From Nocardioides dokdonensis FR1436 (GTDB lineage Bacteria; Actinomycetota; Actinomycetes; Propionibacteriales; Nocardioidaceae): a stretch of DNA of 64,000 nt. The notes beneath the pieces were generated by a model. The model had not been told where the DNA came from. It ran no database searches and worked only from the letters and a program-made list of their open reading frames with translations. The stretch covers positions 2,666,001 to 2,730,000 of the forward strand of contig NZ_CP015079.1 of assembly GCF_001653335.1 (NCBI RefSeq), given 5' to 3'. Every line of letters begins with the position of its first letter. The stretch's first letter is position 1. Shown here piece after piece: positions 43,788 through 53,067 of the stretch. The translations under genes were made by a program, and so were the position numbers.

Positions 43788-43835
43788 GGACGTCATACAG
43801 GCGGGACGTCCATTGCTGCGGAGCGTATGACGTCC
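43788..43835 (+). repeat. 48-bp palindromic repeat, left flank of the second DUF559 gene
   Basis: Begins GGACGTCATAC and ends with its reverse complement GTATGACGTCC, with 26 bp between; a second pairing (GCGGGACGTC at 43801-43810 with GACGTCCCGC at 43829-43838) is also possible. It matches the reverse complement of 44886-44933 at about 43 of 48 bases. Similarity continues about 7 bp outward with one mismatch. It starts 24 nt after the rseP stop. Confidence 0.9.
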
Positions 43836-43878
43836 CGCGGAGCCGGCAGCCGCGCACAGGACGGCACCGGAGGGGCGG

Positions 43879-43889
43879 GTGTGCACAGG
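43879..43889 (+). promoter_or_regulatory. GTGTGCACAGG box, 49 nt before the second DUF559 start
   Basis: Matches TTGTCCACAGG (24785-24795) at 9 of 11 bases, at the same 49-nt distance to the ATG. Shared position in two otherwise different flanks supports a functional element and the ATG at 43939. Confidence 0.55.
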
Positions 43890-43938
43890 CGGGTCGGAGC
43901 CCGTCGTCACGCGTCGCAGCGCGGGCAAGGTCGCCGGC

Positions 43939-44880
43939 ATGAACCGCCACCTGCGCCTGCACGACCAGCTGCTGAGCACTGCCCGCGCCCTGGGCGCTGA
44001 CCAGGGTGACGTGGTCTCCCGCCCCCAGCTGTACGACGCCGGGGTGCCCCGCTGGCTGGTGGCCCGCGAGGTGCGCGCGAGGCGCTGGCGGCTGCTCGGT
44101 GACCAGGCGGTCTGCCTGCACAACGGTCCGGTGGCCGACGTGGGTCACTGGTGGGCGGCCGTCCTCCAGGGCGGGCCGCGGGCGCAGCTCGACGGGGCGT
44201 CGTCGCTGGTGGCCGGCGGACTGAGCCGGTTCACGGTGGACCGGGTGCGGGTGTCCGTGCCCCGTGGCGCCCGCGTCCGTCGCACTGCGCAGTACGACAT
44301 CCGCCAGACCCGGCGTTGGCAGGCAACCGACACCACGCCGTCGGGGATCCCACGCACCCGCAACGAGGTCGCCGCGGTGCGGGGAGCCTTGTGGGCACGC
44401 ATCGAGCGGGAGGCGACGTACCTCCTGACCGTCTGCGTGCAGCAGGGCCTGGTGTCACCGAGCGCCCTGGGGCAGGAGATCCTGCGGGTGCGGCGCGATC
44501 GTCGGCGCGGGCTCCTGCACGCGGTCGTCAACGACCTCCTGGACGGCGCACGTTCCCTGGGGGAGATCGACGTCGCCCGCGACCTCGAACGACGGGGGCT
44601 GCCGCGCCCGGAGCGGCAGGTGCTGCGTCGCGATCGGCGCGGCCGCTACTACCTCGACCTCTACTGGCCTCGCTACCGGTTGGTCCTCGAGATCGACGGC
44701 ATCCACCACTCCTGGGCCGAGAACGTCGTTGGCGACGCGCTGCGCCAGAACGCCCTGGCCCTGCAGGGCGACACCGTCCTCAGGCTGCCGTTGCTGGGGT
44801 ACCGCCTGGAGCCGGAGGAGTTCTTCGCCCAGCTCCGGACGGCACTCGAGGCTGCCGGCTGGTCGGCTCGGGCCGCGTGA
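43939..44880 (+). CDS. AbiEi-like winged-helix protein with C-terminal DUF559/VSR-like endonuclease domain
   Basis: 313 residues, the same architecture as 24845-25792 but strongly diverged. Winged helix at about 25-60 ([29 protein letters not shown]); middle domain 65-200; VSR/DUF559 core at 205-285 with Glu209, Asp240, Glu251, Asp253 and His257 (YLDLYW...[10 protein letters not shown]) and the late strand GDTVLRLP. The nuclease residues are better kept than in the other copy. A GTG at 43879 would add 20 residues but lies in the conserved box, so I prefer ATG 43939. Inserted between rseP and ispG with inverted repeats on both sides: strong sign of acquisition as a unit. Confidence 0.82.
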   Translation: MNRHLRLHDQLLSTARALGADQGDVVSRPQLYDAGVPRWLVAREVRARRWRLLGDQAVCLHNGPVADVGHWWAAVLQGGPRAQLDGASSLVAGGLSRFTVDRVRVSVPRGARVRRTAQYDIRQTRRWQATDTTPSGIPRTRNEVAAVRGALWARIEREATYLLTVCVQQGLVSPSALGQEILRVRRDRRRGLLHAVVNDLLDGARSLGEIDVARDLERRGLPRPERQVLRRDRRGRYYLDLYWPRYRLVLEIDGIHHSWAENVVGDALRQNALALQGDTVLRLPLLGYRLEPEEFFAQLRTALEAAGWSARAA

Positions 44881-44885
44881 CCCAC

Positions 44886-44933
44886 GGACGTCATACGCTC
44901 CGCACCGACGGACCTCCCGCCCGTATGACGTCC
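44886..44933 (-). repeat. 48-bp palindromic repeat, right flank of the second DUF559 gene
   Basis: Inverted copy of 43788-43835: GGACGTCATAC at 44886-44896 and GTATGACGTCC at 44923-44933. An 18-bp segment next to the gene (GGACGTCATACGCTCCGC) is a perfect reverse complement of the gene-proximal part of the left copy. It begins 6 nt after the DUF559 stop and ends 30 nt before ispG. Confidence 0.9.
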
Positions 44934-44950
44934 GGCAGGGGACGGGCCAG

Positions 44951-44956
44951 TAGCCT
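44951..44956 (+). promoter_or_regulatory. Leaderless -10 element for ispG
   Basis: TAGCCT lies 7 nt before the ATG at 44964. It gives ispG its own promoter downstream of the inserted element. Confidence 0.5.
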
Positions 44957-44963
44957 GGGGCGC

Positions 44964-46115
44964 ATGACCGAGATCAACCTGGGCATGCCCGCGGCCCCGC
45001 CGCCGGTGCTCGCCCCGCGCCGTCCGACCCGCCAGATCCAGGTCGGGAAGGTGGGGGTCGGGAGCGACCACCCGATCTCGGTGCAGTCGATGACCACGAC
45101 GCTCACCTCCGACATCAACGCGACGCTGCAGCAGATCGCCGAGCTGACCGCGAGCGGCTGCGACATCGTGCGGGTGGCCTGCCCGAGCCAGGACGACGCC
45201 GAGGCGCTGCCGGCGATCGCGCAGAAGAGCCAGATCCCGGTCATCGCCGACATCCACTTCCAGCCGAAGTACGTCTTCGCGGCGATCGACGCCGGCTGTG
45301 CCGCGGTGCGGGTCAACCCGGGCAACATCCGCAAGTTCGACGACCAGGTCAAGGAGATCGCCCGCGCGGCGCAGGACCGGGGCACCAGCATCCGCATCGG
45401 CGTCAACGCCGGCAGCCTCGACAAGCGGCTGCTGGAGAAGTACGGCAAGGCCACGCCCGAGGCGCTGGTCGAGTCGGCGAAGTGGGAGGCCGGGCTCTTC
45501 GAGGAGCACGGCTTCCGCGACTTCAAGATCTCGGTCAAGCACAACGACCCCGTCGTCATGGTGCGCGCCTACGAGATGCTCGCCGCCGAGGGGGACTGGC
45601 CGCTGCACCTCGGTGTCACCGAGGCGGGCCCTGCCTTCCAGGGCACCATCAAGTCCGCCGTCGCCTTCGGGCACCTGCTCAGCCAGGGCATCGGCGACAC
45701 GATCCGGGTCAGCCTCAGCGCTCCGCCGGTCGAGGAGGTCAAGGTCGCGCTCCAGATCCTGGAGTCGCTGAACCTCAAGCCGCGTCGCCTCGAGATCGTC
45801 TCGTGCCCCTCGTGCGGGCGCGCGCAGGTCGACGTCTACAAGCTCGCCGACGAGGTGACCGCAGGGCTCGAGGGGCTCGAGGTCCCGCTGCGGGTGGCCG
45901 TGATGGGCTGCGTCGTCAACGGTCCGGGCGAGGCTCGCGAGGCCGACCTCGGTGTCGCCTCCGGCAACGGCAAGGGCCAGATCTTCGTCAAGGGCGAGGT
46001 CATCAAGACCGTCCCCGAGTCGAAGATCGTCGAGACCCTGATCGAGGAGGCCATGCGCATCGCCGAGGGCATGGAGAGCGTCGACGGCTCGTCAGCCGAG
46101 ATCTCGGTCGGCTGA
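44964..46115 (+). CDS. ispG: 4-hydroxy-3-methylbut-2-enyl diphosphate synthase (flavodoxin)
   Basis: 383 residues. The [4Fe-4S] ligands are visible as the two cysteines of SCPSCGRAQ and the one in [15 protein letters not shown]; the substrate barrel has [19 protein letters not shown] and RVNPGNI. It catalyses the penultimate step of the MEP pathway. No ribosome site precedes the ATG, so it is probably leaderless from TAGCCT. It is separated from dxr-rseP by the DUF559 element. Confidence 0.96.
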   Translation: MTEINLGMPAAPPPVLAPRRPTRQIQVGKVGVGSDHPISVQSMTTTLTSDINATLQQIAELTASGCDIVRVACPSQDDAEALPAIAQKSQIPVIADIHFQPKYVFAAIDAGCAAVRVNPGNIRKFDDQVKEIARAAQDRGTSIRIGVNAGSLDKRLLEKYGKATPEALVESAKWEAGLFEEHGFRDFKISVKHNDPVVMVRAYEMLAAEGDWPLHLGVTEAGPAFQGTIKSAVAFGHLLSQGIGDTIRVSLSAPPVEEVKVALQILESLNLKPRRLEIVSCPSCGRAQVDVYKLADEVTAGLEGLEVPLRVAVMGCVVNGPGEAREADLGVASGNGKGQIFVKGEVIKTVPESKIVETLIEEAMRIAEGMESVDGSSAEISVG

Positions 46116-46132
46116 GCACCCCCGACCACCCG

Positions 46133-46138
46133 TAGGCT
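46133..46138 (+). promoter_or_regulatory. Leaderless -10 element for the GNAT gene
   Basis: TAGGCT is followed by 6 nt and the GTG at 46145. Confidence 0.55.
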
Positions 46139-46144
46139 CGCAGC

Positions 46145-46990
46145 GTGCTGACCACCCGCCACGGAGTGCGCCCCCTCGGGGCTGCCGACCTCGCGGACTT
46201 CCTCGCGCTCAGCGACCTCGACCCGGTGGTCAACGTCTTCGTCGACCACCGCGCCCGCAGCACCAACCTCGAGCCCCGCTGGCTCGGCGGCGAGGTCTGG
46301 GGCCGGTACGTCGACGGGCGCCTGGTGGCGGCCTGCCACGTGGGCGCCAACCTGGTGCCGGTCAACGCGAGCCCCGACGACGCCCGCGCCTTCGCCGAGC
46401 GCGCGCTGGGCCGGGCCCGGACCGTCTCGACCATCGTGGGTCCCCACGAGGCCGTGCGTGCCTTCTGGCAGGTGGTCTCGGGCACCTGGGGCCCGCCGCG
46501 GGAGACCCGGTGGCGCCAGCCGCACCTCGAGCTGACCGCTGCGCCCGCGGTCGAGGCCGACCCGCGGGTGCGGCGCACGACCCGCCAGGACCTGGACCTG
46601 CTCTACCCGGCGTGCGTGGCGATGTACACCGAGGAGGTCGGGCTCTCCCCGGAGGCCGGGGGAGGTGCCGACCTCTACCGTGCCCGGGTCCTGCAGCTGG
46701 TCAGCCGGGGCTGGTCCTTCGCCCGCTTCGACGGCGGCCGGCTGGTGTTCAAGGCCGAGGTCGCCTGCATGTCGCCCCACGCCGCCCAGGTCCAGGGTGT
46801 GTGGGTCGCGCCGGACCGGCGCGGCGAGGGCCTCGCGACGAGCGGCATGGCGGCGGTCGCCGACATCGTGCGCCGCGAGATCGCCCCGACGGTCTCGCTC
46901 TACGTCAACGAGTGGAACACCCCTGCCCGCCGGGCCTACGAGGCGGTCGGCTTCGAGGAGACGGCGCGCTTCTCGACCGTCATGTTCTAG
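46145..46990 (+). CDS. GNAT family N-acetyltransferase
   Basis: 281 residues. The N-terminal half (about 1-140) resembles the DUF4081 module and the C-terminal half is a GNAT fold with acetyl-CoA motif VWVAPDRRGEGLATSG (about 220-235). The same gene follows ispG in mycobacteria (Rv2867c position). Substrate unknown. GTG start with a leaderless -10. Confidence 0.87.
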   Translation: MLTTRHGVRPLGAADLADFLALSDLDPVVNVFVDHRARSTNLEPRWLGGEVWGRYVDGRLVAACHVGANLVPVNASPDDARAFAERALGRARTVSTIVGPHEAVRAFWQVVSGTWGPPRETRWRQPHLELTAAPAVEADPRVRRTTRQDLDLLYPACVAMYTEEVGLSPEAGGGADLYRARVLQLVSRGWSFARFDGGRLVFKAEVACMSPHAAQVQGVWVAPDRRGEGLATSGMAAVADIVRREIAPTVSLYVNEWNTPARRAYEAVGFEETARFSTVMF

Positions 46991-47025
46991 TCGTCGCCGG
47001 CCCCGCGCCGCGACCGGCCCTCAGA

Positions 47026-48015
47026 TCAGCGGGGCGGGTGGGGCGCCACGCCGCTGGCGAGCTCGCAGTGCGTGCCGCTGCACCGCACCACGGCTCCCGC
47101 GTCGCCGGACTCGACGCCCAGCAGCACCGTCTGCTCGTCCTCGAAGTGCACGAGACCGGTTCCCCAGCCGTCGCGGATCCGGTAGCGGGCCACCTGCTCG
47201 CCCGCGGCGTCGAGGACGCGGAGGTCCTGAGCGTCCCACGACCGTTCGCTGACCAGCAGGTGCTGACCGTCGGGCGAGAGCAGGCGAGGCACCTCGTCGG
47301 CGCACCGGCTCCACATGGCCTCCCGGGGGGAGGACAGCGACGCCATCTCCAGGCACTGCGTCCCGCGCCTGCGCGGTGTGCGCACCAGGACGTCCTGGTC
47401 GAGGTCGGCCAGACCACCGCTCTCGCGCACGACAATGCGCACGTCGCCGCTGCCGGGTGACCAGGAGAGCACCTGCCGGGGGTCGTCGGAGGTCAGCACC
47501 ACCTCGTCGGCGGTGACGTCGAGCGGCCACAGCGACCGTGGCGACCTCAGTCGGGCCAGGTCGCGTCCGTCGGTGCTGGAGAGCAGCATGAACCGGGTGC
47601 TGCGGGCCCGGCCGCCCAGGCGCATCAGCACCACGCGCGCGTCGTCGCTGAGGGTGAACGAGCGGGACCTGCTGCCGAAGGTGCCCAGCACCCGGTCGCC
47701 GCCGCGCCGCGCCAGGACCCTCAGCGTGGTGCGGCCGTCGACGGAGCTGGTGACCAGGTAGCCGCCGTCGACCTCGCCCAGCAGGTCCGGCTGCCGGCCC
47801 GGGATCCGTCGTCGGAGGTCGCCGTCCTGGATGGTGCGGTGGCGCCGGTAGGGCACTGCGGCGTCAGGTCCCCGCTCGAGGTCGTCGAGCCGGATGGCGG
47901 TCCGCCGCTCCTGAGGCGCGCCGGGCTCCGCAGCGACGGAGGCGGTCAGCAGGCCCGGGGCCAGCGTCAGGGCGGCGAGGGCCGCGACGGCAGTGGCCAG
48001 ACGATTCACCAGCAT
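47026..48015 (-). CDS. Secreted beta-propeller-like protein A
   Basis: 329 residues with a signal peptide (about 1-28, ending ASVAAEPG). The mature part repeats short beta-rich stretches such as GDLRRRIPGRQPDLLGEVDGGYLV and SDDARVVLMRLGG, like WD40/TolB-type propellers. The C-terminus has a CxxxxC pair (RCSGTHCELAS). Tandem paralogue of 48029-49048, which shares the motif and length; function unknown. It follows that gene by 13 nt, so they form an operon. Confidence 0.7.
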   Translation of the reverse strand: MLVNRLATAVAALAALTLAPGLLTASVAAEPGAPQERRTAIRLDDLERGPDAAVPYRRHRTIQDGDLRRRIPGRQPDLLGEVDGGYLVTSSVDGRTTLRVLARRGGDRVLGTFGSRSRSFTLSDDARVVLMRLGGRARSTRFMLLSSTDGRDLARLRSPRSLWPLDVTADEVVLTSDDPRQVLSWSPGSGDVRIVVRESGGLADLDQDVLVRTPRRRGTQCLEMASLSSPREAMWSRCADEVPRLLSPDGQHLLVSERSWDAQDLRVLDAAGEQVARYRIRDGWGTGLVHFEDEQTVLLGVESGDAGAVVRCSGTHCELASGVAPHPPR

Positions 48016-48028
48016 CTCCCGCAGGTCG

Positions 48029-49048
48029 TCAGAAGCTCTCGCCCGGACCGAGGTCCGAGGCCAGCTCGCAGCGACCGGCGTCGCAGCGCACCACGCCGGA
48101 GGCCTTGTCGGTGGCGGTGTCGAGGAGGAGGGTGTCGGCGTCCTCGAAGAAGAGGGACCGGAAGTACCCGTTGTCCACGCGGTAGCGCCCGGTCCGCACG
48201 CCCTCGTCGGTGCGCACGGTCACCTGCGCGGGGCCCAGGCCGTCGGCCAGGATGTAGCTCGTGACGACATGGCTGGCGTCGGTCGAGAAGTGCCAGACCG
48301 CCTCGTCGCAGGAGCGCCACAGCGCGGTGTCCGGGTCGGAGATCGAGCTCACGACGGTGCACCCGCCCTGGTAGGGGTCCTTGGTGAAGACGGCGAGCCG
48401 GTCGTTGGCCAGGTCGGCCCGGTAGCCGAACCGCTTGGTCACCCGCTCGCCGGTGTCCGTGCTCAGGTCCCACGCCACGACGGGGCCGTTCTCACCGCTG
48501 TAGAGCACCGTGTCGGTGGCCGAGTCGAGCGTCGTGAGGTACCCCTTGCGCTTGCGCGAGCCGAGCAGCTCGCCGGTGGTGCTGTCGTAGGCACGCAGCA
48601 GGGTGTGGCGGCTGCGGTACTTGAAGCGGCCGGTGACCAGGGTGGTGCCGTCGCCGGAGAGCGACACCTCCAGCTGGCTGGTGTCGCCGAAGATCTTGCT
48701 GGACCCGCCGCCCGGCTCCACCGCGCGGACCCGGTCGTGGTCGCCGCGCTGGGTGATGACGACGTAGCGGCCGTCCGGACGGGTGCCGAGGAGCCGCAGC
48801 TGCCGACCGCGGACCCGGGTGCTCTCCGCGCCGTCCACGATGCGCTTTCCCCGGACGTAGGGCTGCGCGGCATCGGCGCCGCGGTCCAGCTTCTCCGGGC
48901 GGATGGTGGTGGCCCGGGCCCGAGCCTCGGATCCGGGCGTCGCGCCGGGTGCTGACCCCAGGGCCGGGGAGCCGGTCAGCGCCAGGCCCTGGGACAGGGC
49001 GAGCGTGGTCAGGGCGGCCAGGGCCGCGGCCAGGGGGCGGTGGGTCAT
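48029..49048 (-). CDS. Secreted beta-propeller-like protein B
   Basis: 339 residues. Signal peptide at about 1-32 (cut near GSPALGSA). Blade-like repeats ([44 protein letters not shown]) suggest a propeller, and the C-terminus has [11 protein letters not shown], the same CxxxxC pair as its neighbour. ATG at 49048 has GGAGAAGAG upstream. First gene of the two-gene operon, divergent from proS. Confidence 0.7.
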   Translation of the reverse strand: MTHRPLAAALAALTTLALSQGLALTGSPALGSAPGATPGSEARARATTIRPEKLDRGADAAQPYVRGKRIVDGAESTRVRGRQLRLLGTRPDGRYVVITQRGDHDRVRAVEPGGGSSKIFGDTSQLEVSLSGDGTTLVTGRFKYRSRHTLLRAYDSTTGELLGSRKRKGYLTTLDSATDTVLYSGENGPVVAWDLSTDTGERVTKRFGYRADLANDRLAVFTKDPYQGGCTVVSSISDPDTALWRSCDEAVWHFSTDASHVVTSYILADGLGPAQVTVRTDEGVRTGRYRVDNGYFRSLFFEDADTLLLDTATDKASGVVRCDAGRCELASDLGPGESF

Positions 49049-49168
49049 GGTGGTCTCTTCTCCGAGAGCAGGCGGCCGACGGGGGTGCCGGCCTCTCACT
49101 GGGACAGACGCGGCCCGGCACGGAAAGGTTGCGAGGAAACCGGTGCGACTCGCGTCCGGGCCCCGCCG

Positions 49169-49174
49169 TACCCT
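49169..49174 (+). promoter_or_regulatory. Leaderless -10 element for proS
   Basis: TACCCT is followed by 7 nt and the ATG at 49182. Confidence 0.45.
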
Positions 49175-49181
49175 TGCGCGC

Positions 49182-50981
49182 ATGACTGCCTCGACGCGGA
49201 GCTCCGCCCGGATCCTGCGGATGTCCCAGCTGTTCGTCCGCACCCTGCGTGAGGACCCGGTCGACGCCGAGGTGCCCAGCCACCGGCTGCTGGTGCGCGC
49301 CGGCTACATCCGTCGCGCCGCCCCCGGCATCTACACCTGGCTGCCCCTGGGCCTGCGGGTGCTGCGCAACATCGAGGCGATCGTGCGCGAGGAGATGGAC
49401 GGCATCGGCGCCCAGGAGCTGAGCTTCCCGGCGCTGCTGCCCCGTGAGCCCTACGAGGCCACCGGTCGCTGGACGGAGTACGGCGCCAACCTGTTCCGGC
49501 TCCAGGACCGCAAGGGCAACGACTACCTCCTCGGCCCCACCCACGAGGAGATGTTCACCCTCGTCGTCAAGGACCTGTACTCCTCCTACAAGGACCTGCC
49601 GCTCTCGATCTACCAGATCCAGACCAAGTACCGCGACGAGGCGCGTCCGCGCGCCGGGCTGCTGCGCGGGCGCGAGTTCGTGATGAAGGACTCCTACTCC
49701 TTCGACATCGACGACGCCGGTCTCGAGCAGAGCTACCAGCAGCACCGCGACGCCTACGTCAGGATCTTCGACCGCCTCGGGTTCGAGTACGTCGTGGTCA
49801 AGGCGACCTCCGGGGCGATGGGCGGCTCGAGGTCCGAGGAGTTCCTGGCCAAGGCGGCCGTCGGCGAGGACACCTACGTCAGCTGCACCACCTGCGACTA
49901 CGCCGCCAACGTCGAGGCCGTCGAGGTCCGGGCCCCCGCGCCGGTGCCGTACGACGACGCGCCCGCGGCCCACGCCGAGCAGACCCCGGCCACGCCGACC
50001 ATCGAGACGCTGGTCGACCACCTCAACGCCGAGCACCCCCGCGGCGACCGGTCCTGGACGGCCGGCGACACGCTCAAGAACGTCCTGGTCCAGCTCCGGC
50101 ACCCGTCCGGGGAGCGCGAGGCGCTCGCCATCGGCGTGCCCGGCGACCGCGAGGTCGACCTGAAGCGCCTGGAGGGCCAGCTCGAGCCCATCGAGGTCGA
50201 GCCGATGGACGAGGCCACGCTCCGGGAGCACCCGGCGCTGGTCAAGGGCTACATCGGCCCCGGGGTGCTGGGTGAGGAGAGCGCCTCCGGCATCCGCTAC
50301 CTCGTCGACCCCCGCGTCGCCGAGGGCACCCGCTGGGTCACCGGCGCCGACGTCGACGGCAGCCACGTGCTCGACCTCGTCGTCGGGCGCGACTTCGCCC
50401 CCGACGGCACCATCGAGGCCGCCGACGTGCGCTCCGGTGACTCCTGCCCGCGCTGCGACGACGGCGTGCTGGAGCCGGCCCGCGGCATCGAGATGGGTCA
50501 CATCTTCCAGCTCGGGCGCAAGTACGCCGAGGCGCTGGACCTGCAGGTGCTCGACGAGAACGGCAAGCTGGTCACCGTCACCATGGGCTCCTACGGCATC
50601 GGCTGCTCGCGCGCGGTCGCGGCGGTCGCCGAGGGCACCCTGGACGACATCGGGCTCTGCTGGCCGCGCCACATCGCCCCCGCCGACGTGCACCTGGTGG
50701 CCGCCGGCAAGGACGAGTCGATCCTGGCCGCCGCGGAGCGGATCGCCCACGAGCTGGCCGGCGCCGGCATCGAGGTGCTCTACGACGACCGCGTCGGCAA
50801 GGTCAGCCCCGGAGTGAAGTTCAAGGACGCCGAGCTCATCGGCGTACCCACGATCGTCGTGGTCGGCCGCGGCCTCGCCGAGAGCGGCGAGGTCGAGGTC
50901 AAGGACCGCGCCAGCGGCGAGAAGACCGCCGTCGCGGCCGACCACGTGGTCTCCCACCTGGTGGACCTGGTCCGCCGGTGA
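49182..50981 (+). CDS. proS: Proline--tRNA ligase (bacterial type)
   Basis: 599 residues. Class II core with [22 protein letters not shown] (motif 1 region), [27 protein letters not shown] (motif 2) and [15 protein letters not shown] (motif 3). The insertion editing domain spans about 230-400, marking the bacterial form, and the C-terminal anticodon-binding domain covers the last 110 residues. ATG at 49182. Ends in a GTGA overlap with the HAD gene. Confidence 0.96.
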   Translation: MTASTRSSARILRMSQLFVRTLREDPVDAEVPSHRLLVRAGYIRRAAPGIYTWLPLGLRVLRNIEAIVREEMDGIGAQELSFPALLPREPYEATGRWTEYGANLFRLQDRKGNDYLLGPTHEEMFTLVVKDLYSSYKDLPLSIYQIQTKYRDEARPRAGLLRGREFVMKDSYSFDIDDAGLEQSYQQHRDAYVRIFDRLGFEYVVVKATSGAMGGSRSEEFLAKAAVGEDTYVSCTTCDYAANVEAVEVRAPAPVPYDDAPAAHAEQTPATPTIETLVDHLNAEHPRGDRSWTAGDTLKNVLVQLRHPSGEREALAIGVPGDREVDLKRLEGQLEPIEVEPMDEATLREHPALVKGYIGPGVLGEESASGIRYLVDPRVAEGTRWVTGADVDGSHVLDLVVGRDFAPDGTIEAADVRSGDSCPRCDDGVLEPARGIEMGHIFQLGRKYAEALDLQVLDENGKLVTVTMGSYGIGCSRAVAAVAEGTLDDIGLCWPRHIAPADVHLVAAGKDESILAAAERIAHELAGAGIEVLYDDRVGKVSPGVKFKDAELIGVPTIVVVGRGLAESGEVEVKDRASGEKTAVAADHVVSHLVDLVRR

Positions 50982-51739
50982 GCGCGCGCCCCGGTCGTGG
51001 GACCGGACCCGGGGCGGGCCTCGAGGCGGTCATCTTCGACTGGGGCGGCACGCTGACGCAGTGGCACGACGTCGACTTCCACGCGGAGTCGCTGGCCTTG
51101 GCCGGCGCCGTGCGCCGCACCCCCAGCACCGCGGACGACGCGCTGCTCGACGACCGCGGGGAGCACGCCGCCCGGCTGCTCTCGGCCGGTGACGTGGTGT
51201 GGGGCCGTAGCCGCGACCACCAGCGCAGCGCCACGGTCGCGGACCTCTTCGAGGAGGCGGGCCTCGACCACGACCCCGACCTCCTGGCGGCGTACTACGA
51301 GTTCTGGGAACCGCACACCACGACCGACCCCGAGGTGCGTCCGCTGTTCGAGGCGCTGCGTGCCGACGGGCTGAAGGTGGGGGTGCTCTCCAACACGCTG
51401 TGGCCGCGCGAGTGGCATGTCGGGTTCTTCGAGCGCGACGGCGTCTACGACCTGGTGGACGGCGACGTCTACTCCAGCGAGATCGCGTGGACGAAGCCGT
51501 CCCCGCTCGCCTTCCGGGCCGCCATGGAGGCCGTGGGGGTCACCGACCCGGCTCGCTGCGTCTTCGTGGGGGACCGGCTCTTCGACGACGTGTGGGGAGC
51601 CCAGCACGCGGGGATGCGGGCCATCCACCTGCCGCACAGCCGGATCCCGCGCGGGCAGGTGGGCCACACCGAGGGCGTGCCGGACGCCGTGGTGCACCGG
51701 CTCGGCGAGGTGCACGGGATCGTCTCCGGCTGGGCCTGA
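50978..51739 (+). CDS. HAD-superfamily hydrolase
   Basis: 253 residues. Motif I is DWGGTLT (nucleophile Asp21, with Trp-Gly-Gly in place of the usual xDGT), motif II is GVLSNT, the lysine is in [10 protein letters not shown] and motif IV is [14 protein letters not shown] small-molecule phosphatase role is likely; substrate unknown. GTG start overlaps the proS stop. Confidence 0.85.
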   Translation: MSARPGRGTGPGAGLEAVIFDWGGTLTQWHDVDFHAESLALAGAVRRTPSTADDALLDDRGEHAARLLSAGDVVWGRSRDHQRSATVADLFEEAGLDHDPDLLAAYYEFWEPHTTTDPEVRPLFEALRADGLKVGVLSNTLWPREWHVGFFERDGVYDLVDGDVYSSEIAWTKPSPLAFRAAMEAVGVTDPARCVFVGDRLFDDVWGAQHAGMRAIHLPHSRIPRGQVGHTEGVPDAVVHRLGEVHGIVSGWA

Positions 51740-51773
51740 CCCGCACCGGACGATCCGTCGACCGCTCCCACTT

Positions 51774-51798
51774 CTGCAGGAACCTGCAGTGCAGGAAC
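51774..51798. promoter_or_regulatory. Inverted and direct repeat upstream of the M43 protease gene
   Basis: CTGCAGG-AA-CCTGCAG (51774-51789) is a perfect inverted repeat, and TGCAGGAAC occurs directly at 51775-51783 and 51790-51798. The cluster lies about 100 nt before the protease start and is a candidate operator. Confidence 0.45.
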
Positions 51799-51898
51799 AG
51801 GAGGCGGCCGGACGCTACTGCTGCGCTCCGGGGTGCGCCACGATCAGCGCACCCGGCCGCTCACCCCGCGGCCCGTCCCGGAACGAGGAACCCCGCTC

Positions 51899-52855
51899 AT
51901 GGGTCTGAAGAACCGTCTCTCCACCGCCGCCTCCGGCGCCGCCACCACCGTGGCCGCCGGCGCCCTGGTCGCCACCGGGCTGCTGTCCCCGGCCTCCGCC
52001 CACGTCGCGCAGGAGGCCGTCGCGCCGCGCGCCGCGCCCTGCATCGACGGGGCCGCCGACGGCACCGAGGCGGCGCGCGGGGGACCCCGCGGCGCCGACC
52101 ACCGCGACGTCTCGGTGCGCGAGCAGCAGCGCATCGAGCGGGAGGTGGGGGACCGCCTCGCCGCCCGCGGGCTGAGCCGCAGGGCGGCCGCCGCTTCCTC
52201 GGCCACGGTGCCGGTCTACGTGCACGTGATGCGGGACTCCGCCGGCGGCGGGGACGTCACCGACAGCCAGGTCCAGGCGCAGGTCGACGTGCTGAACCGC
52301 AGCTTCGCCGGCCAGAAGTCCTCGACGGCGACCGACACCGGCTTCCGGTTCACGCTGGCGGGCATCGACCGCTTCGACAACACCAGCTGGCACCAGGACA
52401 AGCAGTCCTCGACCTACCGCCGTCAGACCCGGCAGGGCGGGGCGAACGCCCTGAACATCTGGCTGGTCGACTTCGCCTACCTGGGGGTGGCGACCTTCCC
52501 GTGGGACTACTCCCGCAACGGCGCCATCGACGGCATCCGGGTCAACTACACGACCCTGCCCGGCGGCTCGGCGAGCAGCTACAACCTGGGGGAGACCGCC
52601 ACGCACGAGGCCGGACACTGGTTCGGGCTCTACCACACGTTCCAGGGCGGTTGCACGACCACGAACGACCAGGTCGCCGACACCCCGGCCCAGTCCAGCT
52701 CCACGAGCGGGTGCCCCGCGGGCCGGGACTCCTGCTCGCTGCCGGGCCTCGACCCGATCCACAACTTCATGGACTACAGCTACGACAGCTGCTACCTGGA
52801 GTTCACCGGGGGGCAGTCCGACCGGGCCGGGCAGATGTGGGCGGCCTACCGCTGA
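51899..52855 (+). CDS. Secreted zinc metalloprotease, M43 pappalysin family
   Basis: 318 residues. Signal peptide about 1-34 (ending SPASA). Zinc motif HEAGHWFGLYH at 236-246 (HExxHxxGxxH) and the Met-turn FMDYSYDSC, with paired cysteines, define metzincin family M43 (cytophagalysin/pappalysin). An extracellular protease. The ATG at 51899 has GAGGAA upstream; an earlier in-frame ATG at 51833 would precede it but lacks a signal-peptide-like start. Confidence 0.88.
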   Translation: MGLKNRLSTAASGAATTVAAGALVATGLLSPASAHVAQEAVAPRAAPCIDGAADGTEAARGGPRGADHRDVSVREQQRIEREVGDRLAARGLSRRAAAASSATVPVYVHVMRDSAGGGDVTDSQVQAQVDVLNRSFAGQKSSTATDTGFRFTLAGIDRFDNTSWHQDKQSSTYRRQTRQGGANALNIWLVDFAYLGVATFPWDYSRNGAIDGIRVNYTTLPGGSASSYNLGETATHEAGHWFGLYHTFQGGCTTTNDQVADTPAQSSSTSGCPAGRDSCSLPGLDPIHNFMDYSYDSCYLEFTGGQSDRAGQMWAAYR

Positions 52856-52933
52856 GCGGTGCCACTTTGTGCAATGCACGTTTGTGAGGCAGGCGGGACG
52901 TGTGGGCCCGCTGCCCCACCGGGCATGATCGCC

Positions 52934-52976
52934 GTGTCAGGAGCGCAGGCGCCCCCCAGCCCGGCGCTCCTGACAC
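52934..52976. terminator. Stem-loop between convergent genes, hairpin 1
   Basis: Perfect 13-bp arms (GTGTCAGGAGCGC with its reverse complement) around a 17-nt loop in the gap between the M43 gene and the DUF4439 gene. Likely terminates the protease transcript. Confidence 0.7.
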
Positions 52977-52989
52977 TGCCGGACCGGCT

Positions 52990-53060
52990 CCGCGACCGCG
53001 GCGCTGTCCCTCTGGGAGAGATCTCGGGCCTCTCCCACAGGGACGACGCCGCGGTCGCGG
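52990..53060. terminator. Very long stem-loop between convergent genes, hairpin 2
   Basis: A 71-nt near-palindrome: 14-bp outer stem (CCGCGACCGCGGCG), a C-A mismatch, 7 pairs including one G-U, a 2-by-2 bulge, then a 7-bp inner stem closing a 9-nt loop. It ends 7 nt before the DUF4439 stop codon. Terminator for the opposite strand is the simplest reading; it is longer than needed for that. Confidence 0.65.
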
Positions 53061-53067
53061 TGTCGCG

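Noticed and set aside
43939..44880. AbiE-type toxin-antitoxin system
   Set aside because: No AbiEii nucleotidyltransferase gene lies beside either AbiEi-like gene; the neighbours are housekeeping or polyamine genes.
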